A stretch of DNA of 64,000 nt from Roseicyclus sp. (GTDB taxonomy: Bacteria > Pseudomonadota > Alphaproteobacteria > Rhodobacterales > Rhodobacteraceae), in assembly GCA_018401055.1 (NCBI GenBank), contig JAGYLB010000087.1, forward strand, positions 1 through 64,000. Reading direction: 5' to 3'. This document shows, in pieces, positions 1 to 9,842 of the stretch. The translations under genes were made by a program, and so were the position numbers. Each line of letters opens with the position of its first letter. The stretch's first letter is position 1. Under the pieces are notes generated by a model. The model did not search any database. It was not told the origin of the DNA and worked only from the letters and a program-made list of their open reading frames with translations.

Positions 1-137
1 CGCCAAAGGGCGGGCCTTTGAGACATTGGCGTTGCGGTGCCGCAACAATGCTGGCGCGAACGGGACATTCCGGTACGTCAAGCCCATGTTTTGCGTTATG
101 GTACGCCATAAATTCTTCAGCGTCGGAGAGTACCGTG

Positions 138-761
138 ATGATCCGCAGCACAATTTTAGGCATGTTCACCGTCCTCGCAGCCACAAGCGCCGCGCTGGCC
201 GAAGGCGGTCAGGCCCTGCCGACCCCGCCGCCGCTGCTTGTTACCAGTGAGCGTTGTACGGCCGCCTTCGAATGCGCCTACATCGGTCTGGAATACGGCC
301 GGGTGAGCGGCGACTTTACACAGCAGGGCCTGACGGCAGCCCTCGCGGTTCCGATGGAAGACGGCGATGCGCTCGGTGTTTTCGGCGGCTACAACTGGCA
401 GAACGGAAACCTCCTCTACGGCGGCGAAATCCGCTACTTGAGGTTCAACGACTACGCTTCAGCGGCCGTCCTCGGCTTCGAGATCGACAACGTGCTCGAC
501 CTGCGCGCTCGGGTCGGGTTCGCGGCCGACCGGGCGATGTTCTACGGTGCGCTCGGCTATTCCATGGGCGACGGCACCGCGCCCGGTGGCCCGCTTGACC
601 TTGACGGGTTCAACATCGGCCTCGGCGCCGAGTTCAACGTAACGGACTCCATGTTCCTCGGCCTCGACTACACCGCCCGCGATATGGACGGGACTGTCGG
701 TGCATTCACCTACGAAGGGGATGTGGACACTCTGACGCTGCGCTTCGGCCTCCGCTTCTGA
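138..761 (+). CDS. Outer-membrane beta-barrel (opacity/OmpA-like porin) protein
   Basis: A 207-residue protein with a Sec signal peptide (MIRSTILGMFTVLAATSAALA) and alternating hydrophobic/polar beta-strands. It ends in a C-terminal phenylalanine (LRFGLRF), the usual beta-barrel assembly signal. The glycine/tyrosine-rich strands (GVFGGYNWQNG, FYGALGYSMGDG) fit the small 8-stranded Opa/OmpA-like barrels. The start at 138 is preferred over in-frame upstream starts because it puts the signal peptide at the N-terminus and has GGAGAG about 8 bases upstream. The exact role (structural or adhesion) cannot be inferred. Confidence 0.75.
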   Translation: MIRSTILGMFTVLAATSAALAEGGQALPTPPPLLVTSERCTAAFECAYIGLEYGRVSGDFTQQGLTAALAVPMEDGDALGVFGGYNWQNGNLLYGGEIRYLRFNDYASAAVLGFEIDNVLDLRARVGFAADRAMFYGALGYSMGDGTAPGGPLDLDGFNIGLGAEFNVTDSMFLGLDYTARDMDGTVGAFTYEGDVDTLTLRFGLRF

Positions 762-917
762 CGCCATTCGCACTGGACGATGGACAGGGCCGTACCGTTG
801 GGTGCGGTCCTGTTTCGTTTCATGACAACACCCCTCCCCGGACTTGCCGCCGGTCCCGGAACGCGCCATGTCCTGCGCCATGGGCTCCGCGCGGGTCCGG
901 GCAAGGGAGATCACGAA

Positions 918-1835
918 ATGACTCAGACCGCCGACGCGCCCGGGGCTTCCGCGCCAGCCCAGCCGCTGCGCGCGGCCGTCTGGATGCTGGGCGCCATCGT
1001 CGCCTTTTCGGCGATGGCCGTCGCGGGGCGCGCGGCATCGCTGGAACTCGATACCTTCGAGATGATGACCTACCGCTCGATGATCGGGCTGGTGGTGGTG
1101 CTGGCGGTGGCCGGGTGGGCGGGAACTCTCCCTCAGGTCACCACGCGTCATCTGGGTGTGCAGTTCTTGCGCAACCTTGCGCATTTCACAGGCCAGAACC
1201 TGTGGTTTTATGCCATCACGGTAGCCCCCCTTGCGCTGGTCTTTGCGCTGGAATTCACCTCGCCGCTCTGGACGATGATCTTTGCCGCGCTGTTTTTGGG
1301 CGAGCGGCTGACCGGCTGGAAAGTGTTGGCGGGCGTGATGGGCTTTGCAGGCGTGCTGATCGTGGTGCAGCCCGGCGCGCAGCCCGTCAGCCTCGGTATG
1401 GTGACGGCGGCCACGGCGGCGGTGTTCTTTGCCACCACGGCGATCCTGACCAAGCGATTGACGCGGACGGAAAGCATCACTTGCATCTTGTTCTGGCTGA
1501 CCGCGATGCAGCTGGTGATCGGGCTGATCGCTTGTCTGTGGGATGGCGACATGGCGCTGCCCTCGGTCGCCATGCTGCCTTGGATCGCGGTGATCGGGCT
1601 GGGCGGGTTGACGGCGCATTTTTGCCTGACAACCGCTCTCAGCATCGCGCCCGCCTCCGTGGTGATGCCGATGGATTTCGCCCGCCTGCCCGCCATCGCG
1701 GTGATCGGCATGCTGTTTTACGGCGAGGCGCTGCAATGGGGCGTTGTCGTGGGGGCCATTCTGATCTTTGGCGCGAACTACCTCAATATCCTGACCAGCC
1801 AGCGAGCGAGCCGCCAAACTCTGCGGGTACTGTAG
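918..1835 (+). CDS. DMT (EamA/RhaT) family permease
   Basis: An inner-membrane protein of 305 residues with about ten hydrophobic helices in two EamA repeats, the usual architecture and length of drug/metabolite transporters. Recognisable features are the N-terminal GAIVAFSAMAVAGRAAS helix, LEFTSPLWTMIFAALFLGER ending repeat one, and the equivalent MPMDFARLPAIAVIGMLFYGE segment in repeat two. The start at 918 has GGGAGA 8 bases upstream. The substrate is unknown; some alphaproteobacterial relatives are annotated as S-adenosylmethionine uptake proteins, but nothing here decides that. Confidence 0.85.
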   Translation: MTQTADAPGASAPAQPLRAAVWMLGAIVAFSAMAVAGRAASLELDTFEMMTYRSMIGLVVVLAVAGWAGTLPQVTTRHLGVQFLRNLAHFTGQNLWFYAITVAPLALVFALEFTSPLWTMIFAALFLGERLTGWKVLAGVMGFAGVLIVVQPGAQPVSLGMVTAATAAVFFATTAILTKRLTRTESITCILFWLTAMQLVIGLIACLWDGDMALPSVAMLPWIAVIGLGGLTAHFCLTTALSIAPASVVMPMDFARLPAIAVIGMLFYGEALQWGVVVGAILIFGANYLNILTSQRASRQTLRVL

Positions 1836-1966
1836 CAAATCTGACACATTCCGGCAGGGGAAGCTACGCAGGCGCGCCCTGACGTAGCGGAAGAATTGAC
1901 CGGATCGGACCTTTCCCCGCTTATCCAATATGAGAGACATTCGGGACAATGTCGGGGAGGACTACC

Positions 1967-3118
1967 ATGTACCGTTTCGCTGCCGCATCCGCGGCGCTTC
2001 TGGCCAGCACGGCACTTGCACAGGCAGGTGGCATCGAACGCAATGCCTTCACCACAGCGATCCTGTTCGAGCAGGGCACCTATGTCGAGTTGGGCTACAG
2101 CTTTGTCAGCCCCGACGTGTCCGGCGTTCAGCAAGCAAACGCCAGTGCGACCTCGCTCGCAGGCACGCCGAGCGGCGGCGTCGCTCCATCCTATGGCTTC
2201 GCCACGCTGAGCTTTGCCACAGCGATCAATGATCGGTTGACCGCGTCGCTCGTCTATGACGCGCCGGTCGGTGCCGATGTCGCCTACGCGCCCGGTCCCT
2301 ATGTATTTGCTGGCTCTGTGGCAGAACTGCGCTCGCAACAGATAACGGCCGCATTGCGCTATGAGCTGACCGACAACATCTCCGTCTACGGCGGCCTGCG
2401 CGCTGCCCGCGTCTCGGGCGATGCCTATGTGGCCACCACGTCGTTTTCCTATCTGCTCGACGATGCGCAAAGTGACACCGGCTATGGCTACATGCTCGGT
2501 GCCGCCTATGAGATACCCGACATCGCGCTGCGCGTCGCGCTGACCTATTTCAGCGAGATCGATGTTGATTTCAACTCGCGCGAGATCGTGGCCGGCCCAG
2601 GCGTGCCGCAGGCGACGCTTGAGGGTCTAGCCGGTCCTTCGCAATTCGGCATCAGCTTGCCTGACTCAATCCTGCTCGAGGCGCAATCGGGTGTAGCCGA
2701 AGGAACGCTGGTTTTCGGCTCTGTCCGCTGGGTCGACTGGAGCGAGTTCACCATCACGCCCAACCTTTACCCCTCCGGCGTGCCCGGAGTTCCGGGGGAT
2801 CTGGCCTTCTACCGCGGCGACACGATCACCTACACCCTTGGCGGGGCGCGTGTGCTGAACGAGAATTGGACCGTGCTCGGTTCGCTCCTTTTCGAAGAGG
2901 GTAATGGCGGTTTCGTCGGCAACCTTGGTCCGACGGACGGACGCACCGCGCTGTCGGTCGGCGCACGCTACACCAACGGCCCGATAGTGATTTCCGGCGG
3001 CCTGCAATACAGCTGGATTGGCGATGCGCAGACCGCTTTCGGCCCGCTGCAGCCGGTCGCAAGCTTTACCGACAACACCGCGCTGAGCGCATCGCTCCGG
3101 ATCGGCTATCGCTTCTGA
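1967..3118 (+). CDS. OmpP1/FadL family outer-membrane transporter
   Basis: A 383-residue outer-membrane protein with a clear signal peptide (MYRFAAASAALLASTALAQA) and a C-terminal barrel signature ending in GYRF. The N-terminal segment after the signal (GGIERNAFTTAILFEQGTYV) and the strand spacing fit FadL-type hydrophobic-compound channels, whose N-terminal hatch plugs the barrel. The ATG at 1967 has a strong GGGGAGG 6 bases upstream. It probably takes up long-chain fatty acids or other hydrophobic molecules. It ends just before a bidirectional terminator shared with the convergent hflX. Confidence 0.85.
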   Translation: MYRFAAASAALLASTALAQAGGIERNAFTTAILFEQGTYVELGYSFVSPDVSGVQQANASATSLAGTPSGGVAPSYGFATLSFATAINDRLTASLVYDAPVGADVAYAPGPYVFAGSVAELRSQQITAALRYELTDNISVYGGLRAARVSGDAYVATTSFSYLLDDAQSDTGYGYMLGAAYEIPDIALRVALTYFSEIDVDFNSREIVAGPGVPQATLEGLAGPSQFGISLPDSILLEAQSGVAEGTLVFGSVRWVDWSEFTITPNLYPSGVPGVPGDLAFYRGDTITYTLGGARVLNENWTVLGSLLFEEGNGGFVGNLGPTDGRTALSVGARYTNGPIVISGGLQYSWIGDAQTAFGPLQPVASFTDNTALSASLRIGYRF

Positions 3119-3140
3119 GTTCGGACAAGAGATGACGGAC

Positions 3141-3170
3141 AAACCCCCGTGCGATGGCGCGGGGGTTTTT
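3141..3170. terminator. Bidirectional rho-independent terminator
   Basis: The CCCCCG/CGGGGG stem with a further GC/GC pair and a GATG loop is flanked by AAA on the left and a T run on the right, so it can terminate on both strands. It lies between the convergent FadL-type gene (+) and hflX (-). Confidence 0.8.
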
Positions 3171-3177
3171 CTTTGGC

Positions 3178-4481
3178 TCACAACCGCCGGAACGCCTGTT
3201 CCCTGCCGGTCGGTCCAAAGCACGCGCAAGACAGTCTCGGTCTCGCCTGCCTCCTCGCCTCGACCACGCCCTGATCGAACAGCCACGCCCGGCGCCTGCC
3301 ATCCGAATGGGACAGCGCCACCTGCGAGACATGGCGCGGCGGTGCAAGCGTCTGCGCCACGGCGGCCAGCATTGCCGGCAGCCCCTCGCCCGTCAGCGCC
3401 GAAATGGCAAAGCACCCCTCGCGCCGCTCGGCCATGGTGCGCAGCGCCCTCGGCTGTCTCGGCTGGCACCCGGTCCAGCTTGTTCCAGACTTCCAGCATC
3501 GGCGCGGTCTCGGCCACACCAAGATCGCGCAGGATCTTCTGGACATCGCCCGCCTGCTCTTCCGTCTTTGGGTGGCTGATGTCGCGCACATGCACGATCA
3601 GGTCGGCGTCCAGCACCTCCTCCAGCGTGGCACGAAAGGCTGCGACCAACTGCGTCGGCAGATCGCTGATGAAGCCCACGGTGTCTGACAAGATCACATC
3701 GGTCCCATCAGGCAGGCTGACCGCGCGCATCGTGGGGTCGAGCGTGGCAAAGAGCATGTCCTTGGCCATCACCTCGGCGCCTGTCAGGTGGTTGAACAGC
3801 GTGGATTTCCCGGCGTTGGTGTAGCCCACCAGCGCGACGATGGGATATGGGATCTTCTTGCGCGCCTTGCGATGCAGCGCGCGCGTCTTGATCCCGGGCC
3901 AATTGGCGGCGGATACGCACAACCGCCTCGTCGATGGCCCGCCTGTCGGCCTCGATCTGGGTCTCGCCCGGGCCGCCGACAAAACCCAATCCGCCGCGCT
4001 GACGCTCCAAGTGGGTCCAGGCACGCACCAGCCGCGTCCGCTGATAGCTCAGCGCGGCCAGTTCTACCTGCAGCACGCCCTCGCGCGTGGCGGCGCGGTC
4101 GGCAAAGATCTCGAGGATCAGGCCCGTCCGGTCCAGAAGCTTGACGCCCCATTCCTTTTCCAGATTGCGCTGTTGCACGGGGGTCACAGGCCCGTCGATC
4201 AGGACGAGGCCAACATCTTGCGCCTTTATCCGCTCCTTGAGTTCCGCGATCTTGCCGGTGCCGAACAAGAGGCCGGGCTGCGCCTTGGGCAGACCCACGA
4301 CCAACGCGTCAGCGACCTCCAGATCGGGCAAGGCCGCGGCCAGCGCGACGGCTTCCTCCAAGGCAGGGCCGGGATCGCGCCGGGCACGGTCGGCCTTGAT
4401 ATCAGGGTGCAGGACAAGCGCCCGCATCGGCCCCTTGTCCGTCGCCAAGCTGTCGTGGTCAGAGGAGGACGTGGACGTCAC
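3178..4481 (-). CDS. hflX: GTPase HflX (frameshifted in this sequence)
   Basis: A ribosome-associated GTPase that splits or rescues stalled ribosomes. All HflX parts are present over a span of about 434 codons, the normal size: the N-terminal domain with [20 protein letters not shown]1 [13 protein letters not shown]3 DTVGF, G4 NKLD, G5-region ISALTGEG and the C-terminal WTDRQ...EQAFRRL. They lie in different frames, with about four indels (near 3910, 3450, 3255 and 3200). The start is a GTG at 4481 that overlaps the hfq stop (GTGA), implying translational coupling. The indels are either sequencing errors or real loss of a non-essential gene. Confidence 0.85.
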
Positions 4482-4711
4482 TCTTCTCCGTCATAAAGAT
4501 TGATCGGCTGGGCCGGCATCACGGTCGATATCGCATGCTTGTAGACCAGCTGGCTCTGCCCGTCCCGGCGCAAGAGCACGCAGAAATTGTCGAACCAGGT
4601 GATCACACCTTGCAACTTCACCCCGTTGATCAGGAAGATCGTGACGGGAACCTTGGTCTTGCGGACGTGATTGAGGAACGCGTCTTGCAGGTTTTGCTTG
4701 TTTTCGGCCAT
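4478..4711 (-). CDS. hfq: RNA chaperone Hfq
   Basis: A 77-residue Sm-like protein that forms a hexamer and pairs small RNAs with mRNAs. The Sm1 motif ([15 protein letters not shown]), [22 protein letters not shown] and the Sm2 KHAIST element are present. It lacks the long acidic tail of E. coli Hfq, which is normal for alphaproteobacteria. The ATG at 4711 is preceded by AAGAAGG. It is upstream of hflX with overlapping codons, the conserved hfq-hflX arrangement, and downstream of trkH. Confidence 0.97.
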   Translation of the reverse strand: MAENKQNLQDAFLNHVRKTKVPVTIFLINGVKLQGVITWFDNFCVLLRRDGQSQLVYKHAISTVMPAQPINLYDGEE

Positions 4712-4847
4712 GTCTTTGGTGCCTTCTTGAGGTCGGGCTGCCGGTCGTTGGGCAAGTCTCGAGTGATCTTTCCGAAGCGAATGCCTATTGTGTGCCGATA
4801 TTTGGGGGCAAAGATCAAGCCCCCGGCGCCACATTGGGCGATAAGCC

Positions 4848-6364
4848 CTAGCTGCGCCAGAAGGTCGGATTGAACACGGCTATGAAAACCAGCGTTTCCA
4901 TCCGCCCTACGATCATCGCAGCGGCAAGGACAAGTTTGGCCCCGTCCCCCAGCGCCAGATAGATCACCGGATCGGTTCCCGCGACACTGGCCAGCGGCCC
5001 GCAGGTCGAGAGCGCGGCAATGGCCAGCATCAGCGCCTGCTCGAACGGCAGCCCGGCAGCGGTCAGCGCCAGCATCACCGCCGCGATCGAGGTCAGGAAC
5101 AGCATGAAGAAAATCCAGGCAACAAAAGCCCCTTCGCTTCCGGATGCGCCGCCCAAGCCGCCCGGCCCCGCAACCGAATGAGGATGGACCAGCCGCTCGA
5201 TCTCGCGCGCGCCATGCTTGTAGAGCGCGTAGACCCTCAGCAGCTTGAGCCCCCCGGCCGTGGTCGCCACCCCGCCCCCCATGATCGCCACGCCGACGAG
5301 GATCAGACCCGATGTCTCCAACCCCGACCAGCTTTGCGCACCGGCCCAGCTTTCCGACACGAAACCAGCGGTCGTCAGGAAAGACAACACCGTGAATACC
5401 GCCCCCCAAAGCGCCGCCAAAGCCCCCCCGGCATCGGCCAGCTCATCGACCTCATAGGCGCCCAGCCAATGGCGCGCGAACAGCACCGTTGTCAGCACCA
5501 CGACGGCCAGCAGCGCCAGCCGCACCTCGCGGTCGCGCGCAACCCTCTCGACCGCCCAGCGGCTGACACCCGAGGTGAAGCTGCGCCGTGTCAGCGCAAA
5601 AATCAAAAAAAGCGCGATCAAGACCTCGCCCGCAAACCCCGCCCCGGCATCTTTAAGCCCACCCGCCGCCGTGATCCCCGAGGTCGAAAGCGTCGACATC
5701 GCATGGATGACCGCGTTCAGCGGCCGCTCCCCGCCAGCGTCAGCCCCAGCGCCAGCACCGCCGTTAGCCCCAGATAGACCGGCGCCAGCATCGCCGCGTG
5801 ACGGCGCAGCCGGTCGGCGGGGGCGGCCACGCGCATCTGGCCCGACTGCGGCATGCGCTGTCCGGGATTGCTGGCCTCGGAGGTCACCTCGAAGCCGCCG
5901 AGGTTCAGCGGCGCCAGAACCGCCATGGCAGTGATCCAGATCAAGATGCCCCCGAACCAGCCCACGGTCGCGCGCCAAAGATGCACGGTGTCAGCCAGCC
6001 GCACGGGCTCGAACACCGGAGCACCGGTCGTGGTCAGCGCCGAGACCATGTCGAAATAGACGTTGATTGCCCGGGTGTTACCCACCGCTTCGAACATGGG
6101 TACGCCCAGAACCACGGGCAGCCAGACGTAGGACAGCAGCAGCGAGATCAGGTACTTCTGGTCGGTATCCGTTTTTCGGCGGGCCTGCGTGGCAAAGCCC
6201 AGCAAAAGTGCCACGACAGCGACCAGAAGCCCGGTGTAGAAGAAGATCCTTGCCGTGTCGTGATCGCGCACGGCCAGCCCGTAGACCGAAGGGATCAGCA
6301 TCGCGCCAGCCGCGGTGAACAAGAGCACCACGAAAAACGGCAGGTTGCGGAAATACCCGGCCAT
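4848..6364 (-). CDS. trkH: Trk potassium uptake system membrane subunit TrkH (one frameshift)
   Basis: The K+-translocating membrane subunit partnered by TrkA, encoded just upstream. The first 216 residues ([11 protein letters not shown] to LTLAG) contain helices of repeat one. The rest continues in another frame from [18 protein letters not shown] and includes selectivity-filter-like loops [20 protein letters not shown] and [11 protein letters not shown]. Adding one G to the G4 run near 5727-5735 restores a 505-residue protein, within the family range. The span is one base short of a multiple of three, consistent with a single missing base. Confidence 0.9.
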
Positions 6365-6368
6365 CGGC

Positions 6369-7745
6369 TCAGAAGAAATCGATCGAGACCTGAAGCAGCG
6401 TCTCGACCGCGGGCACATCGGCGGCCAGCGCGAAGATCACGATGCTGTCGCCCTCTTCCAGCCTGAGCGACCCGCTGGGCCGCACCACCTTGCCGCCCTT
6501 CTGCACGGCGGCCACCAGTGCCCCTTCGGGAAAGTCGATGTCGCGGATCTGACGCCCCGCGATGGAGGAGGTCGAGAGGACCTGCGCTTCGATGACTTCG
6601 GCCTCGGCATCGCCGATGGAATAGACACCGCGCACCCGCCCGTGCCGGATGTGGCGCAGGATCGAACTGACGGTCGAGGCACGCGGGTTGATGTGGGCGT
6701 CGATCCCCAAGGGCCCCATCATCGGCAAAAGCGAAGGGTCGTTGACCAGCGCGATGGCAAGCCCCGCGCCCGCCGATTTCGCCCGGACAGACGTCAGCAG
6801 GTTGGTCTTGTCGTCATCGGTCACGCACAGGACCGCGTCGACGCGGTCGATCCCCGCCTCACGCAAGATATCCATGTCGAGCCCGTCGCCATGCAGAACG
6901 ATGGTGCGCTCCAGCGCATCTGCCGCCACCTCGGCGCGGGCGCGCGATTTCTCGATCACCCGTGTGCGCACCCGGTCAGCACCTTGTTCCAGCGCACGCG
7001 CCACGTTCAGGCCCACGTTTCCACCGCCGATGATCAGCACCCGCTCGGGGCGCTTGGCGGTCTTGCCAAAGATCTCCAACGTGCGGCCAGCGTCTTGCGT
7101 ATGGGTGAACACGTAGATCTGGTCGCCCGCAAACAGCTGGTCGCCCGGTTCGGGCGCAAACAGTGTCCCCTTGCGCCGCACCCCCACCACGATGGCCCTG
7201 AGCGTCGAGAAAAGTTCCGACAGTTGGCGCAGCGGCGTTTCCAGCACAGGGCACTCGGCATCCAGCTGGATACCCAGCATCCGCGCATCACCCGACAGGA
7301 AGCTTTCGGTGTCGAAGGTCGAGGGCGAGCGAATGCGCGCAAGGGCTGCCTGCGCCACCTCCTCCTCGGGCGAGATCACCACGTCGATGGGAAGGTGGTC
7401 GCGGCGGTAAAGGTCGGAATAGATCGCATCGAGGTAGCTGCGCGCGCGCAGCCGGGCGATCTTGCGCGGAACGGCAAAGACCGAATGGGCGACCTGGCAG
7501 GTGACCATGTTCACCTCGTCCGAAAAGGTCGCGGCGATGATCATGTCGGCATCGCGCGCGCCCGCCTTTTCAAGAACGTCGGGGTAGGAGGCAAACCCCG
7601 TCAGCCCTTGCACATCCAGCGTGTCGGTCGCCCGGCGCACGAGGTCGGGGTTGTTGTCGACCACCGTCACATCGTTGTTCTCGCCCGACAGATGGCGCGC
7701 AATCTGCCAGCCGACCTGGCCCGCGCCGCAGATGATGACCTTCAT
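6369..7745 (-). CDS. trkA: Trk potassium uptake regulatory protein TrkA
   Basis: A cytoplasmic NAD-binding regulator of TrkH, 458 residues. There are two RCK repeats, each with a dinucleotide-binding motif: MKVIICGAGQVGWQIA at the N-terminus and RVLIIGGGNVGLNVA near residue 230, each followed by a TrkA-C domain. The start at 7745 is chosen because it places the first Rossmann strand at the N-terminus. The stop is 4 bases from the trkH start, so the two are surely co-transcribed. Confidence 0.95.
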   Translation of the reverse strand: MKVIICGAGQVGWQIARHLSGENNDVTVVDNNPDLVRRATDTLDVQGLTGFASYPDVLEKAGARDADMIIAATFSDEVNMVTCQVAHSVFAVPRKIARLRARSYLDAIYSDLYRRDHLPIDVVISPEEEVAQAALARIRSPSTFDTESFLSGDARMLGIQLDAECPVLETPLRQLSELFSTLRAIVVGVRRKGTLFAPEPGDQLFAGDQIYVFTHTQDAGRTLEIFGKTAKRPERVLIIGGGNVGLNVARALEQGADRVRTRVIEKSRARAEVAADALERTIVLHGDGLDMDILREAGIDRVDAVLCVTDDDKTNLLTSVRAKSAGAGLAIALVNDPSLLPMMGPLGIDAHINPRASTVSSILRHIRHGRVRGVYSIGDAEAEVIEAQVLSTSSIAGRQIRDIDFPEGALVAAVQKGGKVVRPSGSLRLEEGDSIVIFALAADVPAVETLLQVSIDFF

Positions 7746-7899
7746 GAACCACCCGTCCCTTCGGTCGCGTCCCTGTCTGAGTGACACGCCACCCCGGCAA
7801 AGGTCAATCCACCATGCCCGAGCGACAAGCCCGCCCCCTGCTCTTCATCTTCCCTCAAATACGGATCCCCGGCCCGGCACAGGGCGCCCGGAGGCCCGA

Positions 7900-9772
7900 T
7901 CAAGCCTCGTCCTCCTCGCCCGACATCTGCCGCGCCCACATCGAGGCATAGCGCCCGCCCGCCGCGATCAGCGCGTCATGGGTGCCGCGCTCGACGATCT
8001 CGCCGGCCTCCAGAACGATGATCTGGTCCGCATCCACCACCGTCGACAGCCGGTGCGCGATGGTGATCACCGACCGCCCTTGCCCCATCATCTTCAACTC
8101 GTGCTGGATATCGCGCTCGGTCTCGGTGTCGAGCGCCGAGGTCGCCTCGTCCAGCAGCAGGATCGGCGGATCCTTCAAAAGCGTGCGCGCAATGCCCACG
8201 CGCTGCTTCTCGCCGCCTGAAAGCTTCAGGCCCCGCTCACCCACGGTGGTCTCGTAGCCATCGGGCAGCGCCTCGATGAAGTCGTGGATGCGCGCGGCCT
8301 TTGCGGCGGCCACGATTTCTTCCCGCGTGGCACCCGCGCGGCCATATCCGATGTTGTAGCCGACCGTGTCGTTGAACAGCACCGTGTCTTGCGGCACCAC
8401 GCCGATGGCGTCATGCAAGCTCGCTTGCGTCACGTCGCGCAGATCCTGCCCGTCGATGCGGATCGCCCCGCCGGTCACGTCGTAGAACCGGAACAAGAGC
8501 CGCCCGATGGTGGATTTCCCCGACCCCGAGGGGCCGACCAGCGCGACCGTTTCCCCGGGTTTCAAGGTGAAATCGAGACCTTTCAGGATCTTGCGGTTGG
8601 GGTCATAGGCAAAGCGGACATTCTCGAACACCACCTCGCCGCCCGCAATGCGCAGGGGTTTCGCCCCGGGTTTGTCCGCAACCTCACGCGGCTGTTCCAG
8701 CAGATCGAACATCTCGCCCATGTCGACCAACGCCTGCCGGATCTCGCGGTAGACCGTGCCCAGAAAGTTGAGCGGTATGGTAATCTGGATCATGAAGGCG
8801 TTGACCATCACGAAATCGCCCACCGTCAGATCGCCCCGCTGCACGCCAAGGGCCGCCATAACCATCACCAGCACTAGGCCCGTGGTGATGATCAGCGCCT
8901 GCCCGAAGTTCAGGAAAGCCAGCGAGGTGGCGGTTTTGATCGCGGCCTTCTCGTAGCCTTCCATCGCACGGTCGTAGCGGTCGGCCTCGCGCGCCTCGGC
9001 ACCGAAATACTTGACGGTCTCGAAATTCAGCAAGCTGTCCACGGCCTTTTGGTTGGCGTCGGTGTCTTGCAGGTTCATCTCGCGGCGGATCTTGACCCGC
9101 CATTCGGTCACGGTGAAGGTGAACCAGATGTAAAGGCCGATGGTGATCACCAGCACCGCAAGGTAGCTCAGGTCGAAATAGGCCCCCAGTACGATGGCGG
9201 TCAGGATCAGTTCGATGATCAGCGGCCCGACCGAGAACAGCAAGAAGCGCAGCAAGAAATCGACACCCTTGACCCCGCGTTCGATGATCCGGCTCAGGCC
9301 GCCGGTCTTGCGCGTGATGTGATAGCGCAGCGACAAGGCGTGGATGTGTTCAAAGGTCTCGAGCGCCAGTTGCCGCAACGCGCTTTGGGCCACGCGCGCA
9401 AAGACCGCGTCGCGCAATTGCTGGAAGCCTATGTTGGCCGCACGCGCGACCCCGTAGGCCACCGTGATGCCGACGGCACCGGCGCCCAGCAAAAAGGCGG
9501 GGCTGACGCCTTCGCCGGTCAGCGCATCCACTGAGAACTTGTAGAGAAACGGTGTCCCGATCGACACCAGCTTGGCCAGCATCAAGAAGGCCAGCGCGGC
9601 CACTGACGCGCTGTTTCACCCATGGCTTGTCCGCAGGCCAGAGATAGGGCGCCACCTTGCGGATCGTGCGCAAGCCCGAACGGCGTTCCGACGACAGTAC
9701 GGGATCGGCGGGCGCTGTGGGCGCGGCACCTTGCGGTGTCGGACCTGCGGCAGTCTGGGTATCGGCTGGCAT
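7900..9772 (-). CDS. Atm1/HMT1-type ABC exporter, fused membrane and ATPase domains (one frameshift)
   Basis: A half-transporter of about 623 residues. The N-terminal 57 residues start at 9772 (MPADTQTAAG...KPWVKQRV) and the rest is in the next frame from VAALAFLMLAKL; removing one base near 9603-9610 joins them. Six membrane helices are followed by an ATPase with Walker A GPSGSGKST, signature LSGGEKQRVGIA, Walker B ILLLDEATSALD and H-loop AHRLST. NFETVKYFGAEAREADRYD and the overall pattern match mitochondrial-type Atm1/HMT1 exporters, which move glutathione-linked compounds or metals. The exact substrate is unknown. Confidence 0.88.
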
Positions 9773-9842
9773 GGGATGGTTCCTGGCGGGCGTCTTGGCC
9801 TCTACCTAGGCCCGCCGCACGGAAATGGCCAGACCACCCCGG

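Noticed and set aside
1..22. Possible terminator CAAAGG-GCGGG-CCTTTG at the window edge
   Set aside because: The stem is short, no T run follows, and the upstream gene is outside the window.
459..1949. Long open frame on the minus strand opposite the barrel and DMT genes
   Set aside because: Low-complexity His/Arg/Gln-rich translation, no recognisable domain, antisense to two clear genes: a GC-rich shadow frame.
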